Source: Myxococcales bacterium (GTDB taxonomy: Bacteria; Myxococcota; UBA4151). From it: a stretch of DNA of 48,161 bases. Where the stretch lies: contig PBND01000034.1 of NCBI GenBank assembly GCA_002722845.1, positions 1-48,161 of the forward strand, given 5' to 3'. The notes beneath the pieces are model-generated. The model was not told where the DNA came from. It did not search any database and saw only the letters and a program-made list of their open reading frames with translations. Numbering within the stretch: the stretch's first letter is position 1; every line of letters starts with the position of its first letter. The position numbers were made by a program, and so were the translations under genes. Shown piece after piece: positions 37,618 to 46,983 of the stretch.

Positions 37618-40600
37618 ATGATACGCCGCGGGATCTTGCCTTTGTTGCTCCTCGCATTGAGTTGCGGTGGTCCCGATCGCGTAACTTCGCCCGGGCCATC
37701 GGAGCCTGGACCCGTTGAGCCCTTAGCCGATGGGGGCCCTGAACTCCCCGCTGCCCGCTGCGGTGACGGCATCGTTCAGGAGGGGGAAGCCTGTGACGAT
37801 GGCAACGAGATCGATGAAGACGCTTGTCTCACCGACTGTGTTGCGGCCCGCTGCGGTGATGGGCTGCGCCGCCAAGATGTGATGGAAGCCGATGAGGGCT
37901 TTGAGGCCTGCGATGATGGCAACACCATCGATGAAGATGACTGCTTGAACAGCTGCCAGGTGGCCCGGTGTGGCGATGGCGTGGTTCACGAGGGTGTCGA
38001 GGCCTGCGATGATGGCAATGAGGTCGAGTCCTATGACTGTACCCAGGCCTGTGCTTTGCCCAGTTGCGGCGATGGTCACGTCCAAGAAGGGGCCGGCGAG
38101 GCCTGCGACGACGGCAACGACTCCGACGAGGACGAGTGCACGCAACGCTGCCTAGAAGCTCGCTGCGGCGACGGCTTCATCTGGGAGGGCGTGGAAGCCT
38201 GTGACGACGGTGATGAGCAGGATGATAACGCCTGCACAACAGCTTGTGAGCCGGCCCGGTGTGGCGATGGCATCCGTCGTTTGGATCTCGAGCCAGATGC
38301 GGAAGACTATGAGGCTTGTGATGATGGCAACGACGTGGAGACGGACAGTTGCCTGAGCAATTGTCGTGAAGCGGGTTGCGGCGATGGCGTGCTCGCTGCC
38401 GGCGAAGAGCTTTGTGATGATGGCAACCTGAATCCGGCCGACGCGTGCACGGACCGCTGCGAACCGGCCCGGTGTGGCGATGGTATTCAAAGGCTCGACC
38501 TGGATCCCTTCGATGAGGCTTTCGAAGCCTGCGATGATGGCAACGATGATGAGGCCGATGCCTGTCGGAGCAATTGCGGGGTCGCCCGGTGTGGCGATGG
38601 CATTCAACGCTTAGACATCGCCGCCGGTGAGCCTGGTTACGAAGCCTGTGACGATGGCAATGGCCGAGATCGGGATGCCTGTCGGGACAACTGTACCGTC
38701 GCCCTGTGTGGGGATGGCGTCCGTCGTCAGGATCTCTTCCCCGACGATGAGGGCTATGAAGAATGTGACGATGGCAATGAGAACGAGGCCGATGAATGCC
38801 GCAGTGGCTGCATTTTGGCCCGCTGCGGTGACGGAATCCACCGACGGGATCCTCGCAGCGACGAAGCCTGTGATGATGGCAATGAGGCCGCCGATGACGG
38901 CTGTTCCCCCGATTGTGATTTGGCCCGGTGTGGTGATGGGGTGCATCGTCGGGACCTGGAGCCTGGAGCCGAGGGCTTTGAAGGCTGTGATGACGGTAAT
39001 GAGGTTGCCGAAGACGGCTGTCTGAACAACTGCCAGTTGGCCATCTGCGGTGATGGTGTCCTGCGGGAAGGCCTGCGGGTCGGCGAAGCGGGCTACGAGG
39101 CCTGTGACGATGGGAATCAGGCTGATGCCGATGGCTGCACCGCCGAGTGCCTTCCGGCCCGTTGTGGCGACGGCATCGTTCGAGAGGACCTCGATGAGGG
39201 GGACCACGGCTTCGAAGGCTGTGATGATGGCAACTTGGAGCGGGGCGATGGTTGCTCCGATCTCTGCAGGCCCGAGGTCTGTGGCAATGGGCTCATCGAT
39301 CCGGGCGAGGCTTGCGATGACGGTGATGAGGACGATGCGGACCAGTGCCGCAACGATTGTGTGTTGGCCCGCTGTGGTGATGGTGTGCAGCGGGAGGATC
39401 TCCAGGCCGGCGCGCCCGACTTCGAGGCCTGTGATGATGGCAACTTAGAGGCTGGGGACGGTTGCTCCGCCCGTTGCGCGGTCGAGCGTTGCGGGAATCA
39501 AATCATCGATCCAGGCGAAGCCTGTGATGATGGCAATGAGAACGATCGAGATGCCTGCCTCAACGATTGCACCGTGGCCCGCTGTGGCGACGGCGTTCAA
39601 CGTCAAGATATCGGCTTTGGCCTGCCGGGCTTCGAGCACTGCGACGATGGCAATGAAGCCGATGATGACGATTGCACGTCTCTATGCGTCGAAGCTCGCT
39701 GCGGCGACGGCTTGGTGCACGGGGAAGATGAGGCCTGTGATGATGGCAACGCCAACGACTTCGACGCCTGTTTGCGCAACTGTGTCCAAGCCCGCTGCGG
39801 TGATGGCATCATTCGGGAGGATTTGGCGCCTGGGGCCGAGGGCTTCGAAGCCTGTGAAGATGGCAACGAGGTGAACGAGGATGACTGTCTGAACAACTGT
39901 CAGCTGGCCCGCTGTGGCGATGGCATCGTGTGGCGAGATGAAGAGATCTGCGATGACGGCAACGAAGAGATGGCTGACGCTTGTACCGACCGCTGCCGGC
40001 CGGCCCGTTGCGGCGATGGCATTATTCGCCAAGACATCGCAGCCGGCGATCCCGGGGCTGAGCTCTGTGACGACGGCGACGAAGATGATCTGAACAGCTG
40101 CACCGCGGATTGCGTGCCTGCTCGCTGTGGTGATGGCTTTCGTCGTCTCGATGTGATGATGGGCGACGAAGGCTATGAAGCCTGTGACGACGGTAACGAG
40201 GAGCAGGCGGACGCCTGTCTCGCAGACTGTTCGTTGGCCCGCTGCGGAGACAACATCGTGCGTCTCGATTTGGACCCGGGCCAAGCGGGCTACGAAGCCT
40301 GCGACGATGGCAATGTGGTGGCTGCCGATGGCTGCTCCCCGGCCTGCCAGGTCGAGCGCTGCGGCAATGGCGTCCAGGATCCCGGCGAGGCCTGTGACGA
40401 TGGCAATGAGGAAGACGCAGATGCCTGCTTGAATGGCTGTCTCCGGGCCCGTTGTGGCGACGGTGTTCGTCGCCAGGACTTACTGCCCCTCGAAGTGGGT
40501 TACGAAGGCTGCGATGACGGTAATGTGGACGGGGGTGATGGTTGTTCGGCCGAGTGCCGCGCGGAGGTTTGCGGTAATGGCATCCTCGATCCCGGCGAAG

Positions 40601-41730
40601 CCTGTGACGATGGCAATCAAAGTTCCGGTGACGGCTGCCTCGCCAACTGCGAGTTGGCTCGGTGCGGCGACGGCGAGCTTTGGCTCGACGTAGAGGTCTG
40701 CGACGACGGCAATCTTGTGGATGAGGATGCCTGTACCGCGCAATGCGAGGAAGCCCGCTGCGGTGATGGGATCGTCTGGGCCGACGAAGAGGCCTGCGAT
40801 GATGGCAATGGCGCCGAGGATGACGCCTGTCTCAACGACTGTGTTGCCGCCGCCTGTGGCGATGGGATTCAGCGATTAGATGCTGTGGCCGGTGATCCGG
40901 GTTTCGAGGCCTGTGATGATGGCAATGCAGTCGATACGGATGGGTGTACAACCGCCTGTGCGGATGCCTTTTGCGGCGATGGGATTCTCTGGCAAGGCGT
41001 CGAAGATTGCGACGATGGCAACGTCATCGGTGAGGATGATTGCACGGACGTCTGCCGCCCAGCCCAGTGCGGCGATGGCCGGACTTGGGCCGGCCGGGAA
41101 GCCTGTGATGATGGCAACCTTGATGATGGCGACAGTTGCACGGGCAATTGCGAGAATGCGCGCTGTGGCGATGGGATTGTTTGGGTCGGTCAGGAAGACT
41201 GTGATGACGGTAACCAAATCGATGATGACGGCTGTACACAGGATTGTCTCACCGAACGCTGCGGTGATGGGATCGTTCAGGGTAATGAGGAATGCGATGA
41301 TGGTAATGGGGTCAACGAAGATGATTGCACCAACGTTTGCGAGACCTCCAAGTGCGGCGACGGCTTTCTCCAGGCCGGCGAAGAATGCGATGATGGTAAT
41401 TTAGATGACTTGGATGACTGTACGAACGACTGCAATGACCAGGAAGGCGATGATATCACCCAAGGCGGCACGATCTACTATGGTCACCATGGTGCGTGCA
41501 GTGGCTGGAATGCCTGTGGCAATGCAGAGACTTGTGCGCAGTGGGCCTGCGAGATCGAAGGTTACAACACCGCCGTGTCTTGGGACCGCTCGAACGCCTA
41601 TTCGGGCAACTGCAACGATGGCACCAGTTGGCACCTGTTCTGGAATCGAGGCAATCTAGATCGCAACTGGGACTCTAGGAATTGTCGTAGCTGCCCATTA
41701 CAGGGTGTGACCGGCATTCGCTGCCGTTAG
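37618..41730 (+). CDS. Giant lipoprotein with 35 DUF4215 repeats and the shared C-terminal domain
   Basis: A 1370-aa protein. A lipoprotein-like signal ends LALSC (Cys16, an imperfect lipobox), then a Pro/Gly/Asp tether. Residues ~48-1274 are 35 tandem DUF4215 repeats with about four Cys each, so roughly 140 Cys in the stalk. Long units with an RxDLxPGxxGYE-type insert and short units with xxGEEACDD are mixed. The last ~90 residues are the same Cys-rich domain as in 33122-35830. GAGGAG precedes the ATG. The thioesterase gene begins seven bases after the stop. It is expected on the cell surface as an extended rod. Confidence 0.9.
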   Translation: MIRRGILPLLLLALSCGGPDRVTSPGPSEPGPVEPLADGGPELPAARCGDGIVQEGEACDDGNEIDEDACLTDCVAARCGDGLRRQDVMEADEGFEACDDGNTIDEDDCLNSCQVARCGDGVVHEGVEACDDGNEVESYDCTQACALPSCGDGHVQEGAGEACDDGNDSDEDECTQRCLEARCGDGFIWEGVEACDDGDEQDDNACTTACEPARCGDGIRRLDLEPDAEDYEACDDGNDVETDSCLSNCREAGCGDGVLAAGEELCDDGNLNPADACTDRCEPARCGDGIQRLDLDPFDEAFEACDDGNDDEADACRSNCGVARCGDGIQRLDIAAGEPGYEACDDGNGRDRDACRDNCTVALCGDGVRRQDLFPDDEGYEECDDGNENEADECRSGCILARCGDGIHRRDPRSDEACDDGNEAADDGCSPDCDLARCGDGVHRRDLEPGAEGFEGCDDGNEVAEDGCLNNCQLAICGDGVLREGLRVGEAGYEACDDGNQADADGCTAECLPARCGDGIVREDLDEGDHGFEGCDDGNLERGDGCSDLCRPEVCGNGLIDPGEACDDGDEDDADQCRNDCVLARCGDGVQREDLQAGAPDFEACDDGNLEAGDGCSARCAVERCGNQIIDPGEACDDGNENDRDACLNDCTVARCGDGVQRQDIGFGLPGFEHCDDGNEADDDDCTSLCVEARCGDGLVHGEDEACDDGNANDFDACLRNCVQARCGDGIIREDLAPGAEGFEACEDGNEVNEDDCLNNCQLARCGDGIVWRDEEICDDGNEEMADACTDRCRPARCGDGIIRQDIAAGDPGAELCDDGDEDDLNSCTADCVPARCGDGFRRLDVMMGDEGYEACDDGNEEQADACLADCSLARCGDNIVRLDLDPGQAGYEACDDGNVVAADGCSPACQVERCGNGVQDPGEACDDGNEEDADACLNGCLRARCGDGVRRQDLLPLEVGYEGCDDGNVDGGDGCSAECRAEVCGNGILDPGEACDDGNQSSGDGCLANCELARCGDGELWLDVEVCDDGNLVDEDACTAQCEEARCGDGIVWADEEACDDGNGAEDDACLNDCVAAACGDGIQRLDAVAGDPGFEACDDGNAVDTDGCTTACADAFCGDGILWQGVEDCDDGNVIGEDDCTDVCRPAQCGDGRTWAGREACDDGNLDDGDSCTGNCENARCGDGIVWVGQEDCDDGNQIDDDGCTQDCLTERCGDGIVQGNEECDDGNGVNEDDCTNVCETSKCGDGFLQAGEECDDGNLDDLDDCTNDCNDQEGDDITQGGTIYYGHHGACSGWNACGNAETCAQWACEIEGYNTAVSWDRSNAYSGNCNDGTSWHLFWNRGNLDRNWDSRNCRSCPLQGVTGIRCR
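37759..41439 (+). repeat. 35-copy tandem DUF4215 coding repeat
   Basis: In-frame units of about 31-39 codons, each with CGDG (variants CGNG, CGNQ and CGDN) and CDDGN (once CEDGN). The CGNG and CGNQ units are mostly followed by the short form [10 protein letters not shown], suggesting a distinct repeat subtype. Confidence 0.93.
41446..41727 (+). other. Shared C-terminal Cys-rich domain, copy 2
   Basis: Same domain as at 35546-35827: YYGHHG, GWN-x-[18 protein letters not shown]-x-LDR and CP-x2-GVT-x2-RC. The middle differs (VSWDRSNAY against VSHGPGSPH), a likely variable loop. Confidence 0.75.
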
Positions 41731-41737
41731 GAGAGAC

Positions 41738-42184
41738 GTGGTGGTGACTAAGGACGAGGGATTCTTCGATCATCTGGCAGAAGGCTACCAGTTGGTCTCA
41801 CGACATACGGTTATGTATCCAGATTGCAACACGACCAATCGACTTTTTGGCGGCCGGCTCATGCAGTGGGTCGACGAAGCCGCAGGCATGTTTGTGCGTT
41901 GCACGATGGCCTCGGAGCGGGTGGTGACAGCCCAGGTCGACCAACTGCGTTTCCGCCGCCCTACCCAGTTGGGGGAGTTGATCGAAATCTACTGTAAGGT
42001 CACCCGTTTCGGCCGAACAAGTTTGTCCATCTCCGTGGTGGTGACCAACCTGGACGTGTCCGATCCATCGGCGAAGCGAAAGAAGTTGGAAACGAAGATG
42101 ATCTGGGTCTGCGTGGATGAGGCCGGGAAACCTTGTGCCTATGGCTCGTCCGGCAACGCGACGGGCGAGATTCGGGACAACTGA
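41738..42184 (+). CDS. Acyl-CoA thioesterase, YciA-like hotdog fold
   Basis: Hydrolyses acyl-CoA to free acid and CoA. The 148-aa protein has the single hotdog domain: [19 protein letters not shown] with the catalytic Asn-x-x-Gly-x-x-Phe-Gly-Gly pattern, then [10 protein letters not shown] and [19 protein letters not shown] run of three GTG codons opens the frame; the first, at 41738, follows GGAG closely. The gene's 3' end overlaps the convergent thymidine kinase gene by 46 bases. Confidence 0.88.
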   Translation: MVVTKDEGFFDHLAEGYQLVSRHTVMYPDCNTTNRLFGGRLMQWVDEAAGMFVRCTMASERVVTAQVDQLRFRRPTQLGELIEIYCKVTRFGRTSLSISVVVTNLDVSDPSAKRKKLETKMIWVCVDEAGKPCAYGSSGNATGEIRDN

Positions 42185-42735
42185 AACCGCTTGCGGCTCT
42201 GGGCCACGTAGTGGTGTCCGATATCCACCACATCCCCTGAGAAGACCTGATTGCCCGCTTCGTCGAGGCGGGCGTTCATGATGGCCTTTTTGCCGGTCTC
42301 GTCGACGGTTTTGATCTCACCGAGCTCTTCGGCCCAAGCGAGGAGGTACTTGCTGCCTTCAAATGGCTCACCTCGGAAGTCGGTTCGAAGCCCGTAGCAG
42401 AGCACGGGGATATCGAGTTCATCGACGACCCGGGTGAGTTGGAGCACCTGCTGGGGTGAGAGAAATTGGGCTTCATCCACAAGCACGCAGGCCACCGGCT
42501 CTTCGTGGTGGGCCGTCTGAATATGCTCCAGGAGGTCATCGGAGGGGGCGAAAGCGTAGGCGGCCCGTTGCAGTCCGATCCGGCTGGTAATCTGGCCGAC
42601 GCCGTAGCGGTCGTCGAGGGCGGGGGTGAAAAGAAGGGTCCTCAACCCCCGCTCTTGGTAGTTGTGGGCACTCTGCAACAAGGTGGTGGTTTTGCCGGCA
42701 TTCATCGCTGAGTAATAGAAGTAGAGCTTTGCCAT
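42139..42735 (-). CDS. tdk: Thymidine kinase (type II) lacking its zinc ligands
   Basis: Phosphorylates thymidine to dTMP with ATP. The 198-aa protein closely follows E. coli Tdk: [16 protein letters not shown] is the P-loop, VDEAQFL carries the catalytic Glu (E88), [11 protein letters not shown] and YLLAW follow. But the four zinc ligands of the family's lasso domain are replaced: the CxC after LKTI becomes D145 and T147, and the C-terminal C-R-K-H becomes S180-R-K-R183. The ATG at 42735 has no strong ribosome site in view. It overlaps the convergent thioesterase gene by 46 bases. Confidence 0.9.
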   Translation of the reverse strand: MAKLYFYYSAMNAGKTTTLLQSAHNYQERGLRTLLFTPALDDRYGVGQITSRIGLQRAAYAFAPSDDLLEHIQTAHHEEPVACVLVDEAQFLSPQQVLQLTRVVDELDIPVLCYGLRTDFRGEPFEGSKYLLAWAEELGEIKTVDETGKKAIMNARLDEAGNQVFSGDVVDIGHHYVAQSRKRFQLSRISPVALPDEP

Positions 42736-42928
42736 GGGTGGGCTCCCTTACCCACCTCATGCCAAGGCTCGCATCGGGCGTCACCCGTCGATTTCACGAA
42801 TTTTGCTCGCCGTGCCTTGTCGGTCCAAGCTGTCATGGGCGGTCACCGAACCTGCAGAGTTTACGGCGAAGCGGGAGCTAGGGTCGTCTAGGGTGTTGAA
42901 AAAATAGGAGTTTGCATCACGGGCGTTT

Positions 42929-42944
42929 TGGCACGGCCCCTGCA
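42929..42944 (+). promoter_or_regulatory. Sigma-54 (-24/-12) promoter candidate
   Basis: TGGCACG, four bases, then CTGCA: matches the consensus TGGCACG-N4-TTGCA at every fixed position but one, with the required 12-base spacing between GG and GC. The predicted transcript starts near 42955, eight bases before the GGGAG ribosome site and 23 before the ATG of the Cys-rich lipoprotein gene, a workable layout. Confidence 0.65.
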
Positions 42945-42977
42945 TGCAATTATTTCGCACGCGGGAGAAAAACCATC

Positions 42978-44993
42978 ATGCGTATTCAACTTGGCCTCAT
43001 TGCTTGTCTGCTCGTCGCTTGTCCAGGCGTTGAGCCACCGGGCCCGAACCCAGAAACCGATGCGGGGCTCACCCCTGCTGAGGATGCTGGCGTCGGCCAA
43101 GAGGATGCGGGCGCTCGCACAGACAGCGGTGTGGCCGAGGACGCCGGTGAGGTCACCGAGGATGTCGGTGAGGCCCCCGAGGATGGGGGACCGGTCATTG
43201 AGGACGCAGGCCCCGGCGCCGAGGACGGGGGACCAGGTGGGGACGAGGACGCAGGTCCTCCGCCAGGTCAGCGCTGCCGTGAGAATGACGACTGCGACGA
43301 TGGTGCTCAGTGCGTGCAGGGCATGTGTCAGCGGCCCGATCGCTGTCAGGATGACGCCGACTGCCCCGAGGGCCAAGTCTGCACGATGAACATGTGTGGT
43401 CCTGAGGAGATGCTGAACTGCCGCGAGGACGGAGACTGTCCTGAGGGACTGACCTGTAATGAGGAAGGTCGCTGCGACATGGGCGGTGAGGGGCGCTGCT
43501 TCAACAACGATCAGTGCGAGGAAGGCCAAGTCTGCCAAGACGGTCAATGCATGGATCATGGTGGTGGCGAAGGGCAGCGCTGTGGCGAAGGCATGCCCCG
43601 GTGCCCCGAAGGACAGATCTGTTCTGAGGCTGGATTCTGTCAGGGCGGCGGTGGCGGACCGATGCAATGCGGCGAGGGGCGTCCCTGCCCCCAAGGTCAG
43701 GTTTGCCGAGGCGGTAGCTGCCGACCCGAAGGGGGACCGGAGTGCCAAGAAGACGCCCATTGTGACGAGGGTTTCGTCTGTCGAGATCAGCGTTGCGTTG
43801 AGGGCGGCGGTGGAGGCCCCGTGATGTGTCGCCGCCACGATGACTGTGCTGAGGGCGAGGTTTGCAACGAGCAGGGCCAATGCGTCGAAGGTGGTGATTT
43901 ACGCCCCTGTGGCTGGGAGGGTGATTGCGAACCCGGCGAGCGCTGCGATCAAGGCTTCTGCCGTGAGGGGGGTGGTATTCAAGCCTGTGAAGGCGATGCC
44001 GACTGTCCAGCTCAGCAGCGCTGCGATGCGAACGTTTGTGTTGATGCTGTGGATCCGGCCTGCCGGGACGTGGTCTGCCCTGAGGGTGAGCGCTGCATGA
44101 ACGGCGACTGTGTCGGCGATGACCCCTGCGCTGAGGTCTTCTGTGATGAGGGCTTCATCTGCGAGGGCGGCGACTGTGTCGACATGAACCAAGGCGGCTG
44201 TGCCAACGACGACGATTGCGAGGGGGATCTGGTTTGCGAGAATGGCCAGTGCCTGCCGCCCGTGGTTGAGGGCTGCGGTGAGGGGCCGCCTTGCTTCCCG
44301 GATCAAGTTTGTGAGGAAGGCCGCTGTGTGGACGAGGGCCCTGTGGGCTGTGAGAACGACGCAGCTTGCGAAGAAGGACAAGTGTGTATCGATCGTCGTT
44401 GTGTCGACGAAATCCCTGGCCAGTGTGACGGGGACAACGAGTGCGCGCAGGGGGAGGTCTGTCGGGATCGTCGCTGCGTCCCCGATGACGGGCAATGTCG
44501 CGACAACAACCAGTGCGCGGCCGATGAGATCTGCAGCAATGGTCGCTGTATTCTCGACCCCAATGCCGGCGCTTGTAACGACAATGGGGACTGTCCTAAT
44601 GGCCAACAATGCTTCCAGGGCCGGTGTCAGGACCAGAACCAGGGGCAATGCCGAGACGATCGGGGCTGTGCCCAAGGTGAACGCTGCGTCAATGGGCGCT
44701 GCACCCGGGTCGAGGGTTGTTTCAATGACAACCAGTGTCCCGGCGATCAAATCTGTCGGAACAATCGTTGCGTTGATGATCCCAACGGCGGCGGCGGTGG
44801 TGGTGGCGGTGATCCCGGTATCGGTGATGCCTGTGCCAACGATGCGGCCTGCCAGCCGGGCTGCCCGGATGATACCCGCTGTGCTTGTCGGAATTTCGGG
44901 CGTGGCAACATGTGTGTCGCTCTGTGCCCCAATGGGGCCCGGGATTGTCCCAATAACGCCATGTGCATGAATGGGGTCTGTGATCCATTTTAA
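42978..44993 (+). CDS. Cysteine-rich lipoprotein with long acidic DAG tether
   Basis: A 671-aa protein. The signal ends LVAC (Cys15). Residues ~25-95 are a repetitive Glu/Asp/Ala/Gly tether with seven or more DAG or DGG steps. Then come about 25 short modules with the plan C-x4-C-x2-G-x2-C-x3-x-C, typically CxxDxxCPEGQVCxxGxC, like the EB/Dickkopf-type modules of 6135-7412. A glycine run precedes a final Cys-rich block. No catalytic motif. The start ATG at 42978 follows GGGAG; an ATG-like start at 42912 lies upstream of the predicted sigma-54 promoter and is rejected. Confidence 0.82.
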   Translation: MRIQLGLIACLLVACPGVEPPGPNPETDAGLTPAEDAGVGQEDAGARTDSGVAEDAGEVTEDVGEAPEDGGPVIEDAGPGAEDGGPGGDEDAGPPPGQRCRENDDCDDGAQCVQGMCQRPDRCQDDADCPEGQVCTMNMCGPEEMLNCREDGDCPEGLTCNEEGRCDMGGEGRCFNNDQCEEGQVCQDGQCMDHGGGEGQRCGEGMPRCPEGQICSEAGFCQGGGGGPMQCGEGRPCPQGQVCRGGSCRPEGGPECQEDAHCDEGFVCRDQRCVEGGGGGPVMCRRHDDCAEGEVCNEQGQCVEGGDLRPCGWEGDCEPGERCDQGFCREGGGIQACEGDADCPAQQRCDANVCVDAVDPACRDVVCPEGERCMNGDCVGDDPCAEVFCDEGFICEGGDCVDMNQGGCANDDDCEGDLVCENGQCLPPVVEGCGEGPPCFPDQVCEEGRCVDEGPVGCENDAACEEGQVCIDRRCVDEIPGQCDGDNECAQGEVCRDRRCVPDDGQCRDNNQCAADEICSNGRCILDPNAGACNDNGDCPNGQQCFQGRCQDQNQGQCRDDRGCAQGERCVNGRCTRVEGCFNDNQCPGDQICRNNRCVDDPNGGGGGGGGDPGIGDACANDAACQPGCPDDTRCACRNFGRGNMCVALCPNGARDCPNNAMCMNGVCDPF

Positions 44994-45001
44994 CAGCGAT
45001 T

Positions 45002-45019
45002 CCGTCACTTCGGTGACGG
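45002..45019 (+). terminator. UUCG hairpin after the Cys-rich lipoprotein gene
   Basis: A perfect 7-bp stem CCGTCAC/GTGACGG closed by a TTCG tetraloop (C-UUCG-G, an exceptionally stable loop), nine bases after the stop codon. No T-run follows, so it may stabilise the mRNA end or pause transcription rather than terminate it. Confidence 0.5.
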
Positions 45020-45099
45020 TGTCCGCTGGGACGGATTGCGATCGCCCGTTGACAGCTAGAGGTCTTTGTTGAAATTGGCCCCCCTCCGGGGGGAGCAAC

Positions 45100-46116
45100 A
45101 TGGAATTCAACCAGGTCTCAGTCATGAGCGTCGCTCATGTGGATCCGCCCCACCGGATCACCAGCCAGTCCATCGATGACCAACTCGCGGAGACCATGCA
45201 GAGAATCGGGGCTCGACCGGGTTTGCTCGAAGGCCTCTCGGGGATTCGAGCCCGGCGTTTCTGGGATGAGGATACCCGGCCATCCCAGGTGGCGGCCCAG
45301 GCTGGGCGAAAAGCCTTGGAGCGAGCTGGAATCAGCGGTGACCAACTCGGTGTCGTCATCAACACCTCGGTCTGCCGAGACTTTATTGAGCCTTCGACGG
45401 CCTGTTTGGTCCACGGCGAACTCGGCTTGCCGAGCACCTGTTTGAACTTTGATTTAGGCAATGCCTGCTTGGCTTTCATCAACGGCATGGAAGTGGCCGG
45501 GCAGATGATTGAGTCCGGCGCTGCCGATTACGCCCTGGTCGTCGATGGCGAGGGCAGTCGGGACGTGACCGAAGCGACGATCGCTCGACTTCAGGATCAG
45601 GACTGTAAGGCCGAGGACTTTCGGGCCCAGTTCGCCGCCCTGACGCTGGGTTCGGGCGCTGCCGGGATGGTCCTCGCTCGCTCGGATTTGGCCCCCGAAG
45701 GGCACCGCTTTCTCGGTTGCGTCAACGACGCGGCGACCGAATGGCGCCACCTCTGTGAGGGGCAACGAGATTATATGCAGACCGACACCAGTGGGCTGCT
45801 CACCCAAGGCCTAAAGCTGGCCGCAAAGACCTGGCAGCGGGGCCGGGAGGAGCGCAATTGGCGGCCGGGCTACTTTGACCAGTTCGTCATCCACCAAGTC
45901 AGCCATGTGCACACCGAGAAGCTCTGTCAGACCCTGGGAATTGATCAGGAACGTTGTTTCAAGATCTATCAGGAGTTCGGCAATATTGGGCCGGCCGGGG
46001 TGCCGATCACCCTCTCGAAAGCCGTCGAGGCCGGTCAGATTCAAACCGGTGACCGGGTGGCATTACTCGGCATTGGCAGTGGATTGAACTGCTCCATGGG
46101 CGAGATTGTTTGGTAG
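45100..46116 (+). CDS. oleA: OleA, long-chain acyl-CoA condensing enzyme
   Basis: Joins two long acyl-CoAs head to head to give a beta-keto acid, the first step of long-chain olefin synthesis. The 338-aa thiolase-fold protein has the active Cys123 in GNACLAF, E97 in DFIEPSTA (26 residues before, as Glu117 and Cys143 in the Xanthomonas enzyme), H265 in VIHQVSH and N295 in FGNIGPAG. A GGGGGGAG ribosome site precedes the ATG. oleB follows after three bases, and oleB and oleC overlap, so the three form one operon. Confidence 0.92.
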   Translation: MEFNQVSVMSVAHVDPPHRITSQSIDDQLAETMQRIGARPGLLEGLSGIRARRFWDEDTRPSQVAAQAGRKALERAGISGDQLGVVINTSVCRDFIEPSTACLVHGELGLPSTCLNFDLGNACLAFINGMEVAGQMIESGAADYALVVDGEGSRDVTEATIARLQDQDCKAEDFRAQFAALTLGSGAAGMVLARSDLAPEGHRFLGCVNDAATEWRHLCEGQRDYMQTDTSGLLTQGLKLAAKTWQRGREERNWRPGYFDQFVIHQVSHVHTEKLCQTLGIDQERCFKIYQEFGNIGPAGVPITLSKAVEAGQIQTGDRVALLGIGSGLNCSMGEIVW

Positions 46117-46119
46117 ATC

Positions 46120-46983
46120 ATGAAGCCCCACGACTTTTCCTTCGACGCGAACTTCGCTCACGTCGATGGCCACAACTTGCATTACCTGGACGAGGGCAAG
46201 GGCGAAGTGGTCCTGATGGTTCATGGGAACCCGACTTGGAGTTACTATTATCGTAACGTGGTCCGGGCCCTGAGCGCCGATTACCGCTGCATCGTTCCCG
46301 ACCATATCGGCTGTGGGATGTCCGCGAAGCCATCGGCCGAGGACTATCCCTACACCTTGGAGCGTCGAGTCTCCGACCTCGATGAATTGATGGAGCGCTT
46401 GGCGCCGACAGGCACCGTACATCTCGTGCTGCACGATTGGGGCGGTATGATCGGCATGGCTTGGGCAGCCCGTCATGCGGCCCGGATCGGTCGGATCGTG
46501 GTGCTCAATACCGCCGCCTTTCCTCTGCCTGAATCGAAGCCGTTTCCTTGGCCTTTAGCCCTTTGCAGGAGCCCTTTGGGGGGCTTTATCATCGAGCACT
46601 TCAACGGCTTCGCCCGGGTCGCGAGCCGAGTGGCCTTCAAGAAGTCGGTGCCGACGGAGGTTCGGCAGGCCTATGTTTGGCCCTATGAGCCCAAGGGAGC
46701 CCGGGTCGCGACCCGCCGCTTTGTTGAGGACATTCCCTTAAAGCCCGAGGATCCCGGTTATGATGTCGTGGCCGGGGTCGAAGCCCAGTTGCAGGACTTC
46801 GCTGACCGAGAGGTCTTGGTCTGTTGGGGCATGAAGGACTTTGTCTTCGATCACCACTTTCTCGCCCGATGGCGGCAGCACTGGCCCCAGGCCGAGGTGC
46901 ACGAATACGCCGATTGCGGGCACTATATTCTCGAGGATGCGGCGCCGGAAATCATCGAGAAAATCCGTGGCTTCTTCCCGTGA
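46120..46983 (+). CDS. oleB: OleB, beta-lactone decarboxylase
   Basis: Removes CO2 from the beta-lactone made by OleC to give the cis-olefin. The 287-aa alpha/beta hydrolase belongs to the haloalkane dehalogenase group: VHGNPTWSYYYRNV holds the oxyanion region, the nucleophile is Asp106 in LHDWGG, and the catalytic His is H268 in CGHYILED. Here it is a separate gene; in some actinobacteria oleB and oleC are fused. The oleC GTG overlaps its stop as GTGA. Confidence 0.92.
   Translation: MKPHDFSFDANFAHVDGHNLHYLDEGKGEVVLMVHGNPTWSYYYRNVVRALSADYRCIVPDHIGCGMSAKPSAEDYPYTLERRVSDLDELMERLAPTGTVHLVLHDWGGMIGMAWAARHAARIGRIVVLNTAAFPLPESKPFPWPLALCRSPLGGFIIEHFNGFARVASRVAFKKSVPTEVRQAYVWPYEPKGARVATRRFVEDIPLKPEDPGYDVVAGVEAQLQDFADREVLVCWGMKDFVFDHHFLARWRQHWPQAEVHEYADCGHYILEDAAPEIIEKIRGFFP

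Noticed and set aside
33257-41439. CRISPR-like regular repetition
   Set aside because: Units are 93-120 bases, in frame, diverged at silent sites and have no unique spacers; they are protein repeats.
33346-41634. Many long minus-strand open frames opposite the DUF4215 repeats
   Set aside because: They repeat with the same period as the coding repeats and give low-complexity Ser/Pro or Ala/Thr/Ile proteins; they are shadows of the repeat.
45049-45077. TTGACA-type promoter before oleA
   Set aside because: TTGACA is perfect, but no acceptable -10 box follows at 16-18 bases.
43899-45125. A 408-codon minus-strand open frame opposite the Cys-rich lipoprotein
   Set aside because: Its Ala/Thr/Ile-rich product is the complement of the Cys/Asp/Gly codons of the real gene, and it crosses the hairpin and oleA start.
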